Origin: Rhizohabitans arisaemae
GTDB taxonomy: Bacteria; Actinomycetota; Actinomycetes; Streptosporangiales; Streptosporangiaceae
Reading direction: 5' to 3'
Length of the DNA: 64,000 nt
Assembly (NCBI RefSeq): GCF_025996515.1
Contig: NZ_BLRH01000029.1
Location: 1 to 64,000 of the forward strand
The translations under genes were made by a program, and so were the position numbers. Below, in pieces: positions 16,975-25,788 of the stretch. The first letter of the stretch is position 1. Every line of letters starts with the position of its first letter. The notes below the pieces were generated by a model. The model was not told where the DNA came from. It worked only from the letters and a program-made list of their open reading frames with translations, and searched no databases.

Positions 16975-17325
16975 TCAGAGGCTGCTCAAGCAGGTGGAGC
17001 ATCTGGTGGTGGCCACCCGCTGAAGATTGCCCTCGGTTGCCCGGACAGGATTTCCGGCACTGATGCGATCCCAGAGGCCGGGCTCCGGACTGCGGATCCA
17101 GCCCCAGCTGGGGGCCACGACATCGGCCTCGGTCATGTGATCGCATGCGCCGGGCAGGTGTGCCATCCTTCGCGACGAGATCAGGATGGTGTCTGGGGCG
17201 AACTTGGCCCAGCGGACGGGCTCCAAGGCGTCTACTGCACGCCGCGGCGCCCCGGAACCCGGCAATTCACAGGCGCAACCCTCGCCCATGATCAGTTCAC
17301 ACCGATCACAACGCTTCACGCGCAT
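16975..17325 (-). CDS. Possible small Cys-rich (zinc-ribbon-like) protein
   Basis: 116 residues from ATG 17325 (GGAG lies very close to it). The N-terminus has CDRCELIMGEGCACE and the C-terminus has TTRCSTCL, so two CxxC-type knuckles flank a core reading DTILISSRRMAHLPGACDHM and WGWIRSPEPGLWDRIS. Paired knuckles like these could bind one zinc. I do not recognise the family. The rest of this 870-base gap has no other gene candidate. The strong hairpin downstream fits a real transcript. It could still be a chance frame. Confidence 0.45.
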   Translation of the reverse strand: MRVKRCDRCELIMGEGCACELPGSGAPRRAVDALEPVRWAKFAPDTILISSRRMAHLPGACDHMTEADVVAPSWGWIRSPEPGLWDRISAGNPVRATEGNLQRVATTRCSTCLSSL

Positions 17326-17582
17326 CTCCAAACTCGCCGAATGATCGGAAGCACATGATCTCGCCGTACACCGACAAAACGACAACTGGGGCGACCTGTT
17401 CTGATGTGCCCTGCGTTCCCTGAGGAGCGGCTGCCTAGAGCCGGAGTACTTGGCTTCTATGGCCGGTTCGACCTCGGAAGCCGGACAGTGAACGAGCTCG
17501 GTGGCCTGGAACAGGTATGGACCGCTTCGCCGGCGGGGCGATGTCTGGAGAGCGATCCTTATGATCCCTTAACATGTAGAAG

Positions 17583-17604
17583 TCTAAAGTGCTAGCAAGC
17601 TAGA
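17583..17604 (+). promoter_or_regulatory. Palindromic operator candidate before the GntR gene
   Basis: The sequence is TCTA-N3-TGCTAGCA-N3-TAGA, a 22-base interrupted palindrome in which all 16 specified bases match. It ends 15 bases before the GntR start, where autoregulatory sites of YtrA-like repressors sit. Binding would block initiation of the whole gntR-ABC operon. Confidence 0.65.
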
Positions 17605-17619
17605 TAAATGGGGAAATCG

Positions 17620-18012
17620 ATGATCGAGTTCCATCTGGACAACAGGTCGGGTGTTTCGCCGTATCTGCAACTGGTTCAGCAGGTACGGCACGCGCTACGG
17701 CTCGGCCTGCTACGCGAGGGCGACCAGCTGCCGACCGTCAAGGAGGTCGTGGCGCACCTGGCGATCAACGCCAACACCGTCCTGAAGGCCTATCGCGAAC
17801 TTGAGCACGAGCGCCTGGTCGCCGCCCGGCCGGGGATCGGAACGTTCGTGACCGCGACGCTCACCAACGCCTCGCTGGCCGCGCACGGCCCGCTCCGGCT
17901 GGAGCTACAGCGCTGGCTGGCCAAGGCCCGCCGGGCCGGCCTCGACGAGGAGAGCATCGAAGCCCTGTTCATGACCACATTTCAGACAACCGCTCAGGAG
18001 GACATAGCGTGA
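17620..18012 (+). CDS. YtrA-subfamily GntR transcriptional regulator
   Basis: 130 residues from ATG 17620, chosen because GGGGA precedes it; an ATG at 17608 is in frame. The winged helix reads QVRHALRLGLLREGDQLPTV, then NANTVLKAYRELEHERLV and GIGTFVTA, the usual GntR pattern. The C-terminal part is only about 50 residues (a short helical dimer region), which defines the YtrA subfamily. Such proteins repress the ABC transporter operon they belong to. The stop overlaps the ATPase start (GTGA). Confidence 0.93.
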   Translation: MIEFHLDNRSGVSPYLQLVQQVRHALRLGLLREGDQLPTVKEVVAHLAINANTVLKAYRELEHERLVAARPGIGTFVTATLTNASLAAHGPLRLELQRWLAKARRAGLDEESIEALFMTTFQTTAQEDIA

Positions 18013-18899
18013 CTTCTTCTGTCCTGGAGGCCCAAAAACTGGGCAGGAAATATGGCAGACGATGGGCGCTGCGCGACTGCACCATCGAGATCCCTTCGGG
18101 CCACGTCGTCGGGCTGGTGGGCCCCAACGGGGCCGGCAAGACCACACTGCTGAAGCTGGCCAGCGGCCAGCTCGAAGCGACGGAGGGCGCCGTCACCGTG
18201 CTCGGCGACCGGCCCGCGGCCACGCCCGCGCGGTTGGCCAGGATCGGGTTCGTCGCCCAGGACACCCCCGTCTACTCCGGGCTGAGCATCGCCGACCACC
18301 TGCGGCTGGGCGCACGGCTCAACCCTCGCTGGGACGCCGCCATGGCGCAGGAGCGCATCGCGCGTCTCGGACTGGCTCCCGACCAGCGGGCCGGCAAGCT
18401 GTCGGGCGGCCAGCGCGCCCAGGTCGCCCTCACCCTGGGCCTGGCCAAGCGGCCCGAACTGCTGATCCTGGACGAGCCGGTCGCCGCGCTCGACCCGCTG
18501 GCCCGCCGCGAGTTCATGCAGGGACTGATGGAGGCCACCGTCGAACACGAGTTCAGCGTGGTGCTCTCCTCCCACCTGGTCTCCGACCTGGAACGGGTCT
18601 GCGACTTCCTGGTCGTGCTCGTCGACTCCCGCGTCCAGGTGGCGGGAGAGACCGACAAGCTGCTGGCCACCCATTACCGGCTCACCGGCCCGCGCCGCGA
18701 CACCGACCGGCTCCCCGCCGACCAGCAGGTGATCTCCGCCAGCCACACCGACCGGCAGAGCACGTTCGTGGTCCGTACCGACTCCCCGATCCACGACCCC
18801 GCCTGGACGGTCACCCAGCTCAACCTGGAGGACCTCGTCCTGGCCTACATGGACAAGCACACCGCCGACCGGCGAGCCGCCCTGGAGGTGCAGCGATGA
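18009..18899 (+). CDS. ABC transporter ATP-binding protein (YtrB-like)
   Basis: 296 residues, GTG start overlapping the regulator. Walker A is GPNGAGKTTLL near residue 42, signature LSGGQRAQVALTLGLAKRPE near residue 133, Walker B LLILDEPVAALDPLARREF near residue 155, and the H loop falls in SVVLSSHLVSDLE. The C-terminal 80 residues are a non-catalytic extension as in other single-cassette exporters. It powers the membrane protein encoded next. In this family the transported compound is often a peptide antibiotic or cell-wall related; not determinable here. Confidence 0.95.
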   Translation: MTSSVLEAQKLGRKYGRRWALRDCTIEIPSGHVVGLVGPNGAGKTTLLKLASGQLEATEGAVTVLGDRPAATPARLARIGFVAQDTPVYSGLSIADHLRLGARLNPRWDAAMAQERIARLGLAPDQRAGKLSGGQRAQVALTLGLAKRPELLILDEPVAALDPLARREFMQGLMEATVEHEFSVVLSSHLVSDLERVCDFLVVLVDSRVQVAGETDKLLATHYRLTGPRRDTDRLPADQQVISASHTDRQSTFVVRTDSPIHDPAWTVTQLNLEDLVLAYMDKHTADRRAALEVQR

Positions 18900-19954
18900 T
18901 CTGGCTGACCTGGCGTCAGTTCCGCGGCTCGGCCGCGATGATGGCCGCCGTACTCGCCGTACTCGCCGTCGTCCTGGCCGTGACCGGCCCGGGACTGGCC
19001 TCCGCCTACTCCGCCGGGATCGCCGACTGCAGCACAAACAACACCTGCGACCGCTTCTACAACCTCTTTTTCAGCCAGTACAACCTCCCGTTCATGGCCC
19101 TGACCTTCGTCGTGCTGATCCTGCCCGCCCTCGCCGGGCTCTTCTGGGGAGCACCGTTGATCACCCGCGAGCTGGAGGCGGGCACGCACCTGCTGGTGTG
19201 GAACCAGAGCATCACCCGCGGCCGTTGGCTGGCGGTCAAGCTCGGGCTCACCGGCCTGATCTCCGTGGTCGCCGCCGGCCTAGGCGGCCTCATGGTGACC
19301 TGGTGGTCCGCCCCCCTGGACGAGTCGGCCAGCGAGGGCATGGCCTTGATGGCCCCTCTGGTGTTCAGCGCCCGCGGCATCGCCCCGATGGGGTATGCGG
19401 CATTCGCTTTTGTCCTCGGCGTGACCGTGGGCATATTGGTGCGCCGCACGCTGCCCGCCATGGCCGTCACGTTGGCCGTCTTCGCCGCGATCCAGCTCGC
19501 CTTGCCGGCGATGGTCCGTCCCCATCTGATGGCCCCGGTGACCGCGACCTTCGAGCTCGGCCCGGCGAACGTGGACAGCCTCAACATCCCTCGGGAGGGA
19601 GGCTCGGCCCCGCAGCTGTTTTTGCGGGAGGCAGTGCCCGGCAAGCTCGGTTCCTGGGTCCTGGCCAGCGAACTGCTCGACCCATCCGGACGCGTGGTCC
19701 CCGGCGGCACCGGCGGCACCGGAGCCGTCATCAACGTCTCCTCGACGTCAGGACCCTGCTCACCGAAGAGTGGCGCGGGCGCCGAAGACGGCTGCATGGG
19801 CGAGGTCAACCGCCTCGGGTACCGGCAGCAGGTTACCTACCAGCCCCTTGAGCGCTTCTGGCTCTTCCAGTGGATCGAGACCGGGATCTACGCCCTGCTC
19901 ACCATCGGCCTGACGTGGTTGTCCTTCCGGTGGATCCGGAGGCGCGTATCATGA
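18896..19954 (+). CDS. ABC transporter membrane subunit
   Basis: 352 residues; ATG overlaps the ATPase stop (ATGA). Segments near residues 12-40, 60-85, 110-135, 150-185 and at the C-terminus (IYALLTIGLTWLSFRWIRRR) are membrane spans. Between the last two lies a large outside domain (about residues 215-325) with two Cys. The WLTWRQFR start is typical of actinomycete ABC-2 type permeases that work with YtrA-regulated ATPases. It would export, or remove from the membrane, an unknown compound. Confidence 0.88.
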   Translation: MIWLTWRQFRGSAAMMAAVLAVLAVVLAVTGPGLASAYSAGIADCSTNNTCDRFYNLFFSQYNLPFMALTFVVLILPALAGLFWGAPLITRELEAGTHLLVWNQSITRGRWLAVKLGLTGLISVVAAGLGGLMVTWWSAPLDESASEGMALMAPLVFSARGIAPMGYAAFAFVLGVTVGILVRRTLPAMAVTLAVFAAIQLALPAMVRPHLMAPVTATFELGPANVDSLNIPREGGSAPQLFLREAVPGKLGSWVLASELLDPSGRVVPGGTGGTGAVINVSSTSGPCSPKSGAGAEDGCMGEVNRLGYRQQVTYQPLERFWLFQWIETGIYALLTIGLTWLSFRWIRRRVS

Positions 19955-21372
19955 CCGCCATCAGGGCCGTGACCGCCGGGCTCGCCCTCCTGCTGGCCGC
20001 GGCCTGTACGGCACCGACGACGCCGCGCAGCCAGTCGAGATCGTCGGGCGCCACGGTCTGCGCAAAGCCTTCGGGCCGTCTCCCGGCACAGACGCCCACC
20101 ACGATCGACGTCATCGAGCAGGCGTACCACTGCATCCTCGGCAACTACTACAGCGGCTCCACGATGGACGCCCGCTCGCTGCTCACCGCCGGCTTCGTCG
20201 CGTTGACGCGGGAGCTCAACCTCAACGGACGTGATGTCGCCGATGCGACCATGCCGGCGCTGACCGGTGACCGGAAAGCCGACTGGACCGCGTTCGAGGC
20301 CGTCTACCGGAAGGTCACCGATCAGGTTCCCGATCTGCGTGACAAGCTGGCCGTCGTCACCCTGGAGGCGATCGTGGCCTCCCTCGGCGACAATCACGCC
20401 AGCTGGGCGCACGGCGGCGGAGGGCGACCCCCCGACTTCTACGACGGTGACGGTTACGGCCTGGGCCTCCAGGCGAACGTCAACGGGCCCCAGGTGGACA
20501 TCAACCCCGGCACCGCACTTCCTCCGCTGTTCGTCACCACGGTGGAGGGCGGCGCGGCGCAGGCCGCCGGGCTGCGTCCGGGCGACATCATCGAATCGAT
20601 CGACGGATCGGCGCCCTTCATCGACGGGAAACTCACCCCCGTGATCGCCGCGCTCTACCCGCGGTACCCCGAAGCCGACCCGGTCGAGCTGCGGCTTTCG
20701 CGGCCGGGCACCGGCCGCCGCTGGAGCGTGACGCTCAAGCCCGGCGTCTACCAGCGGGATCTGGCCACCCTGCAAGGGGTGACGTCGAAGTTGCTGGAAG
20801 GCGGCATCGCCTATGTGCGGTTGCGCGGGTTCGCTCCCGACGCCGCGGAACGGGTCTTCAGGGCGATCTCCAGGCTGCGCACCGGCCGGACGCTCACCGG
20901 TGTGGTGCTTGACCTGCGGGGTAACGGCGGCGGCAAAGCCCCTGAAGCGATCCGGCTGGCGAGCGGCTTCGTCCATGGCAAGGTCACCGCCTACATGTGC
21001 ACCGTGGACGCCAAGTGCGAAGCCCTGCGGACCGACGACACCGTCGAACTGCTCAACCTGCCGCTTGCGGTGCTCACCGACCGCGGTTGTGCCTCGGCGT
21101 GTGAGCACTTCAGCTCCACGGTCAAGGATCTGGGCATCGGCCACCTGGTCGGCACCAGGACGGCCGGTCTCATCTCCGGCCCCGCGGAGCCGTTCCAGCT
21201 CAGCAACAACACCATGCTGGCCTTCCCCACCAGGCATCACCTGGGGCCGGGCCGCGAGACGATCGACCGGATCGGCGTGCCGCCCGACCACCACGTGCCC
21301 CTGACCCCGCAGGACGCCGCAGCCGGGCGCGACCCCGCCCTGGCCAAGGCGCTGACCCTGCTGGAGAAGTGA
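19951..21372 (+). CDS. Lipoprotein S41-family peptidase (C-terminal-processing type)
   Basis: 473 residues; ATG overlaps the permease stop. The lipobox LLAAAC places the acylated Cys at residue 19, so the enzyme is anchored outside the membrane. A PDZ-like segment reads VTTVEGGAAQAAGLRPGDII near residue 195. The S41 core has GIAYVRLRGF, GVVLDLRGNGGG and the nucleophile loop DRGCASACEHFSS with Ser between two Cys, where related enzymes have GSASASE. The general-base Lys or Glu could not be placed securely. Location in the ABC operon suggests a role in envelope protein or peptide turnover. Confidence 0.88.
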   Translation: MTAIRAVTAGLALLLAAACTAPTTPRSQSRSSGATVCAKPSGRLPAQTPTTIDVIEQAYHCILGNYYSGSTMDARSLLTAGFVALTRELNLNGRDVADATMPALTGDRKADWTAFEAVYRKVTDQVPDLRDKLAVVTLEAIVASLGDNHASWAHGGGGRPPDFYDGDGYGLGLQANVNGPQVDINPGTALPPLFVTTVEGGAAQAAGLRPGDIIESIDGSAPFIDGKLTPVIAALYPRYPEADPVELRLSRPGTGRRWSVTLKPGVYQRDLATLQGVTSKLLEGGIAYVRLRGFAPDAAERVFRAISRLRTGRTLTGVVLDLRGNGGGKAPEAIRLASGFVHGKVTAYMCTVDAKCEALRTDDTVELLNLPLAVLTDRGCASACEHFSSTVKDLGIGHLVGTRTAGLISGPAEPFQLSNNTMLAFPTRHHLGPGRETIDRIGVPPDHHVPLTPQDAAAGRDPALAKALTLLEK

Positions 21373-22539
21373 ATGGACCTCTCGATGAGACGGATCCTGG
21401 CAGTCGCCGCCGGACTGGTTGTCCTCGCCGCGTCAGCCTGCTCCGCGCCCGCACCGCCTCGGTCGGCCACCGGCCCGTCGCCCACACCCACCGGCCCGGC
21501 CGTCCTGCCCGCGACCAGCGGCGCCCATCCGGTCGGCACCACCATCCTGCATGTGAACGACACCTCCCGCCCCGATCCCTGGAACCTGGACGTCGCAACC
21601 AGGGAGCTCAAGGTCACCCTGTGGTATCCGACCAAGCAGAAGGAGGGGGAGCGGGCGCCGTACATGACGCCGAAGGAGTCGGAGCTCTTCCTGAAGGGCT
21701 CCGGGATCGCGGGCGTGCCGTCCGACACGCTGAGCAAGACGCGGACGAACGCCATCAAGGACGCCGAACCCGCGGGGGAGAAGCTTCCGCTGGTGGTGCT
21801 CTCTCCCGGCTGGACCAAGCCGTTGAGCTCGCTCACGTCCCTTGCCGAGGACATGGCCAGCCGGGGGTACGTCGTGGCCGGAATCGACCACACCTACGAG
21901 AGCCACGTCACGACCTTGTCCGATGGGCGGGTCGCCGAATGCATCGCGTGCGACAACGACACCGATCCGGGCTTCGGCACGCGGGTGGTTCAGGGCCGGG
22001 CGGACGACGTCTCCTTCGTGCTCGACCAGTTGCCGATGAAGTGGGACGGTTCCGGCCTGATCGACCGCTCCAGAATCGCGATGGTCGGCCAGTCGATGGG
22101 TGGGGCCGCCGCCATGGCAGCCATGGTCAAGGACTCCCGTGTACGCGCCGGGATCGACATGGACGGCACCACCTACGCCCGGATTCCCAAGAGCGGGTTC
22201 TCCCGGCCGTTCATGTTCATCGGTTCGGAGTTGCATGTCCCCGGTCATGATGCTTCGTGGGACCGTGACTGGAAGCTGCTGACCGGGTGGAAGCGCTGGG
22301 TCGTGGTGAAGGACACGGTCCACCAGGCGTTCACCGACCTCCCGCTGCTCGGGCCCTTCCTCGGCGTCGCGCCCGAACCCGGCGTCCTGCCCGCGGAGCG
22401 CGGCGCCGAGATCGCCCGCGCGTACGTGGCGGCCTTCCTCGACGAGCATCTCAAGGGGGGACGGCAGCCCCTCCTGGAGGAGCCGTCATCCCGCTACCCC
22501 GAGGTCGAGCTGTGCCCGGAGCATTGCGGTAAGTCATGA
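21373..22539 (+). CDS. Lipoprotein alpha/beta hydrolase (PAF-acetylhydrolase-like)
   Basis: 388 residues; the ATG follows the previous stop directly, so translation is probably coupled (an ATG at 21385 is also possible). The lipobox AASAC puts the acylated Cys at residue 23. The hydrolase core shows LPLVVLSPGW (oxyanion region), GYVVAGIDHTYESH, the nucleophile elbow GQSMGGAAAM near residue 240, and AGIDMDGTTY. These segments, with TLWYPTK near the N-terminus, resemble platelet-activating-factor acetylhydrolase-type esterases. It is last gene of the GntR-ABC-S41 operon. Confidence 0.88.
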   Translation: MDLSMRRILAVAAGLVVLAASACSAPAPPRSATGPSPTPTGPAVLPATSGAHPVGTTILHVNDTSRPDPWNLDVATRELKVTLWYPTKQKEGERAPYMTPKESELFLKGSGIAGVPSDTLSKTRTNAIKDAEPAGEKLPLVVLSPGWTKPLSSLTSLAEDMASRGYVVAGIDHTYESHVTTLSDGRVAECIACDNDTDPGFGTRVVQGRADDVSFVLDQLPMKWDGSGLIDRSRIAMVGQSMGGAAAMAAMVKDSRVRAGIDMDGTTYARIPKSGFSRPFMFIGSELHVPGHDASWDRDWKLLTGWKRWVVVKDTVHQAFTDLPLLGPFLGVAPEPGVLPAERGAEIARAYVAAFLDEHLKGGRQPLLEEPSSRYPEVELCPEHCGKS

Positions 22540-22789
22540 GCCCGGCGCACTTCCTGAACCATCGGGGGATTCCGGCCACAGCTCGCCCGGACTCAGAAGA
22601 CGCGAGAAGAGAGCCACACCGCGCGCCGCCCGTCCTGAAGGAAGAAAGTTCCAAGACCCACCGGTCGACACCCCGGAGCGGTTCAGTACGACCTTGGGTC
22701 AGACGCTCCGCTCCGACGAGGACCGCAGTCGGCTCGGCTCGGCGCATGACCCAACTCGACCGGCAGCACCTCGATCGCAACCCGATCAC

Positions 22790-22951
22790 GGGATGGTGCG
22801 CAGCAACGGCGTGCCGTCGTTCCCCGACCCCGACGCTGACGGCGCTTTCAAACTCGACGGCAACGTCGACGCAGCACAGCTCAAGAAGGCCGAGGAGGCA
22901 TGCAAGCAGTACCAGCCGAAGGGCGTCCCGGGCGCGACCCCCAGTGGTTGA
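22790..22951 (+). pseudogene. C-terminal relic of a small secreted-lipoprotein family
   Basis: The frame reads MVRSNGVPSFPDPDADGAFK and continues with AAQLKKAEEACKQYQPKGVP. This is the RxNGVPxFPDPD...AxxACxxY pattern of actinomycete lipoproteins; the intact gene at 30271 has CMRENGIDIPDP and AAMKACKEW at the matching places. The Cys that should precede MRxNG and the entire signal peptide are gone, so this is a fragment. Confidence 0.5.
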
Positions 22952-23033
22952 GCGTGATCCGCCGGACGGTCACGCTGGAAGAATTGGAAGACCACCATAG
23001 AGCGTGCCGGAATTCCGGGGCCGCACGAAGGTT

Positions 23034-23444
23034 TCACGAGCCGGAATGAGGCTCACCGTGGAAACCTCTGCGCAGTTCCCGGAGAGAGAAGACGCTCAGG
23101 ATAAGAGGCAGCAACCATAGGAATGCCTTCACGGCGATCACGATGGACTGCTGTGTCTCCCATGTCTCCCCTCTGAGCTGTGCTTCCACCTGTCCCCAGA
23201 GACTTGAGGTCATCATGCCCGTGGCATAGGCGCTCGCTGCCAGCATCAGTGGCCAGCTGATGCGGGCCGACCGGATGAGTGCTACCGCAGCTGTCACCAA
23301 CAGGATGCCTGCGATGTAGTCCTCCAGGATCGTGACGGACGTCGTCCCCCATGCGTCAATGCCTCGCCGGGCCGTTTCGAGGATGATGAACAGGAGGCCG
23401 AGGATTGCGGAGGAGGTAGCGCTGAAGCGGGCGATGGGTGACAT
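23034..23444 (-). CDS. Four-span membrane protein of unknown function
   Basis: 136 residues with GGAG 9 bases before the ATG. Four hydrophobic segments (about residues 10-25, 40-58, 65-82 and 103-122) are joined by short loops, with a basic C-terminal tail. No catalytic or binding motif is visible. Probably a real small integral membrane protein; I do not recognise the family. Confidence 0.6.
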   Translation of the reverse strand: MSPIARFSATSSAILGLLFIILETARRGIDAWGTTSVTILEDYIAGILLVTAAVALIRSARISWPLMLAASAYATGMMTSSLWGQVEAQLRGETWETQQSIVIAVKAFLWLLPLILSVFSLRELRRGFHGEPHSGS

Positions 23445-23909
23445 GGGCGACTCCAGGAGTTTCTGAGCGGATTTCTTCGTATAGCCAGGAAGATCGGGGC
23501 TTGAGCATGGAGGTCAGGCGAGGGCGTCGGCGAAGCGCGACCCACCGCTCGGCCCCGAGGCGAGCCCGCCGACGGCGATACCGCCCAAACCGCGGCCAGA
23601 TACTCCCCGGTCAACTCTTCATCTGGTGGGGCGACGTGCTGCCGTGGGGTGCCCGTACCGAACCTGATCAGCGGCGCTCCTCGTGCCGCGTGCCGTGTGA
23701 GAAAAAACTGAATCATTGTGAGGTGCGCGTGAGGGGTGGGTTGTGTCCAAAGCGCCATCAACCAGCCACCGAGTGAACGCGACGTTGAACGGAGGGAAGG
23801 TCTACGTTTCGAAGCAAGTACTACAGCTTGTTGAGCCGGCCTTTCCAACTGCGATTGGTTAGGGCGCGGGTCTGGTGCAGTGTGTTGGGGCTGCGACCAG
23901 GCCAGGGCA
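23445..23909. other. Gap without a clear gene next to a transposase relic
   Basis: Open frames exist on both strands but none has motifs. The minus-strand part near 23820-23930 may be decayed downstream sequence of the IS701-like relic. Confidence 0.35.
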
Positions 23910-24146
23910 TCAGCGAGCGGGCGGGCGATCACGGTGGTCGGGTTTGCCGGGAGACGGCGGATTTCCGCTTATGTGACGTGGACCAGGTCGCTCGGGCTTT
24001 TGGGCGTGTACGGCGTGGGCGAGCACCGCGAGGGCGATGCGACAGTGCCAGGAATTGTAAGGGCGGACCTGATATTGGTCCAGGCCACCCTCATTCTTGG
24101 CGGCTTGGAAGGGGCAAGACGCGGCCACGGCGGCGGCGAGGCCCAC
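23910..24146 (-). pseudogene. IS701-family transposase C-terminal relic
   Basis: The frame reads FQAAKNEGGLDQYQVRPYNS then WHCRIALAVLAHAVHA. This is the catalytic-Glu helix of IS701-type DDE transposases (xFQxAKNExGLDxYQVRxYxxWYRHITLAxLAHAFL). Everything N-terminal is missing and the sequence after AHAVHA is degraded. The second acid in GLD is kept, but the element is dead. No terminal repeats found. Confidence 0.65.
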
Positions 24147-24197
24147 ACAACCCCGGCACGATCCTCGCTTGCGAGCACACCCCCTGAGCCTCGATGA

Positions 24198-25559
24198 TCA
24201 GGTATTCGGACGGTCGGCGTCGACCGCGGAACGCAGCGCACCGACCACAGTGGCGATTTCGGCCAGGAGGCCCGACACAGTGGTCCGGTCGCCGCCGTTG
24301 ATCGACACCGTGCGCAGTTCCTCCGGCTTGGGTAACCTCGCCATGATCTCTGGCAGCGAGCCGATCAACCTGGCCTGCAGGCTGGCCGGGGTCTGGTGGT
24401 TCTCGATGTCGGCACGCATTCGCGTACGTTCCATTTCAAGCAGCGCCCGCTGGTGGTCGGATTGCACCTGGGAGCGGGCCAGTTCCAGTTCGCCGTCGAG
24501 CTCCAGTCGCTTGAGCTCCTGCTCCCGCTCGATCCGGAGCCTGCCGGTCTCGGCCTCCTCGGCGTGCCGTTCGCGCTCCATCCGCAGCGCGTGCCGGGTG
24601 GTCTCGGTCTCCAGTTCCGCCACCGACCTGGCATCGTCGTGCTCTCGCTGGGTGCGCCGCAGTCGCTCGGCCGTCTCGGTGTCGAACTCCCACGCCGCGT
24701 TGTGGGCGCGCAGTCCGGCAAGTTCTCGCTCGTACTCCAGGCGCTGGGTCTCCGTGAGCCGTTCGGCTGCCATCTCACGCTGTGCGACGGCCTCGTTGGC
24801 CTGCAACTCGGCCAGCCGGGCGATCTGGTCCTGCTCAGCCCGGTATGGCTTCTGCAGGTTCTCCCAGAGTCGTGACGAGCTGACGACGGCCTCCTTGATC
24901 TGGACGGTGACGATGCGCAGGCCGAGCCCTTGGTCGCTGTTGTCCTCGCCCTCGGCCACCGCGCGCAGCCGGGCGGTCAGTTCCTCGATGATGGGCTGCT
25001 TGTCGCTGAGCACGTCGCGTACGCCGATGGTCGCGACCTTATCCTTGATCGCTGCCTCCGCCTGCTCCCGCAGTTGGAGGTTGACCAGCCGCATCGGGTC
25101 CTCCGCGTCACCGAAGTCCAGTTTGCGGTAGGCAGTGCCGAAATCCTGGATGATCCACTGCACATAGCCCTGCACCAGCACGCCCTGCAGTTCCCGGCAG
25201 ATGCAGTACGCGTTGATCAGGATGGTCTGGATGGCCCCTGGCACCACCAGGAAGGAGTCGGTGGCGGGATTGAAACGGAACGATACTCCGAGCCCCATGT
25301 GCAGCGGCTTGACCTGGCCGCGCCGGGTGTGCACCACGAAGGCGTTGGGCGGCACGAGCACGTTCTTCCAGCGCCAGAAACCGGTGATCCTTATATCCAC
25401 CGACCCCGGTGTCGACTTCTCGGCTCTGACTTCGCCGAGCGCCCGGTCACGCTTGGCCAGCGGGCTCGCCCGCCTGGGTGCCTTGAGATCATCCTCAAGC
25501 ACCGCCTGCTGCGCGACGACCTGATCCAAGTAGGCGTTGCCTCTGTCGGCGGTGCTCAT
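24198..25559 (-). CDS. SPFH/Band-7 domain protein (flotillin-like)
   Basis: 453 residues from ATG 25559, chosen because GGAGGAG precedes it and not the frame's first ATG. Residues 60-230 form an SPFH domain (VDIRITGFWRWKNVLVPPNA, LGVSFRFNPATDSFLVVPG). Residues 235-390 are a long coiled coil rich in Glu, Arg and Leu heptads. A short C-terminal globular tail follows. No membrane span is obvious, so it may sit peripherally on the membrane and form oligomers, as flotillin-like scaffolds do. No NfeD-type partner is adjacent. Confidence 0.85.
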   Translation of the reverse strand: MSTADRGNAYLDQVVAQQAVLEDDLKAPRRASPLAKRDRALGEVRAEKSTPGSVDIRITGFWRWKNVLVPPNAFVVHTRRGQVKPLHMGLGVSFRFNPATDSFLVVPGAIQTILINAYCICRELQGVLVQGYVQWIIQDFGTAYRKLDFGDAEDPMRLVNLQLREQAEAAIKDKVATIGVRDVLSDKQPIIEELTARLRAVAEGEDNSDQGLGLRIVTVQIKEAVVSSSRLWENLQKPYRAEQDQIARLAELQANEAVAQREMAAERLTETQRLEYERELAGLRAHNAAWEFDTETAERLRRTQREHDDARSVAELETETTRHALRMERERHAEEAETGRLRIEREQELKRLELDGELELARSQVQSDHQRALLEMERTRMRADIENHQTPASLQARLIGSLPEIMARLPKPEELRTVSINGGDRTTVSGLLAEIATVVGALRSAVDADRPNT

Positions 25560-25788
25560 CGTCTCCTCCGCCACTGCTCGTGATCACCGACGAGTCTCGC
25601 CCAAGCCGACGAGTCACCGCAACCGTTATGCACTCTGACAATTTGGTGGACGGGACAGCCGCCTCGAACCTGGGCACGGCCGGTTCAGATACGTCCTGGC
25701 CCCGACCCCAAGTTCGAACGAGACAGGATGATCTACAGGTGATCAATCACCTGATCGAGTTCGCGCAACTTCACGCTGAAGCCGTCGA

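Noticed and set aside
17404-17595. 63-codon frame before the GntR gene
   Set aside because: No ribosome site or similarity; it overlaps the promoter and operator region.
18062-18895. Permease frame starting at 18062 as one long protein
   Set aside because: The first 278 codons are an out-of-frame reading of the ATPase gene; the permease begins at 18896.
23294-23932. 212-codon minus-strand frame between the membrane protein and the IS701 relic
   Set aside because: No motif, no ribosome site, and it runs into the membrane protein gene in another frame.
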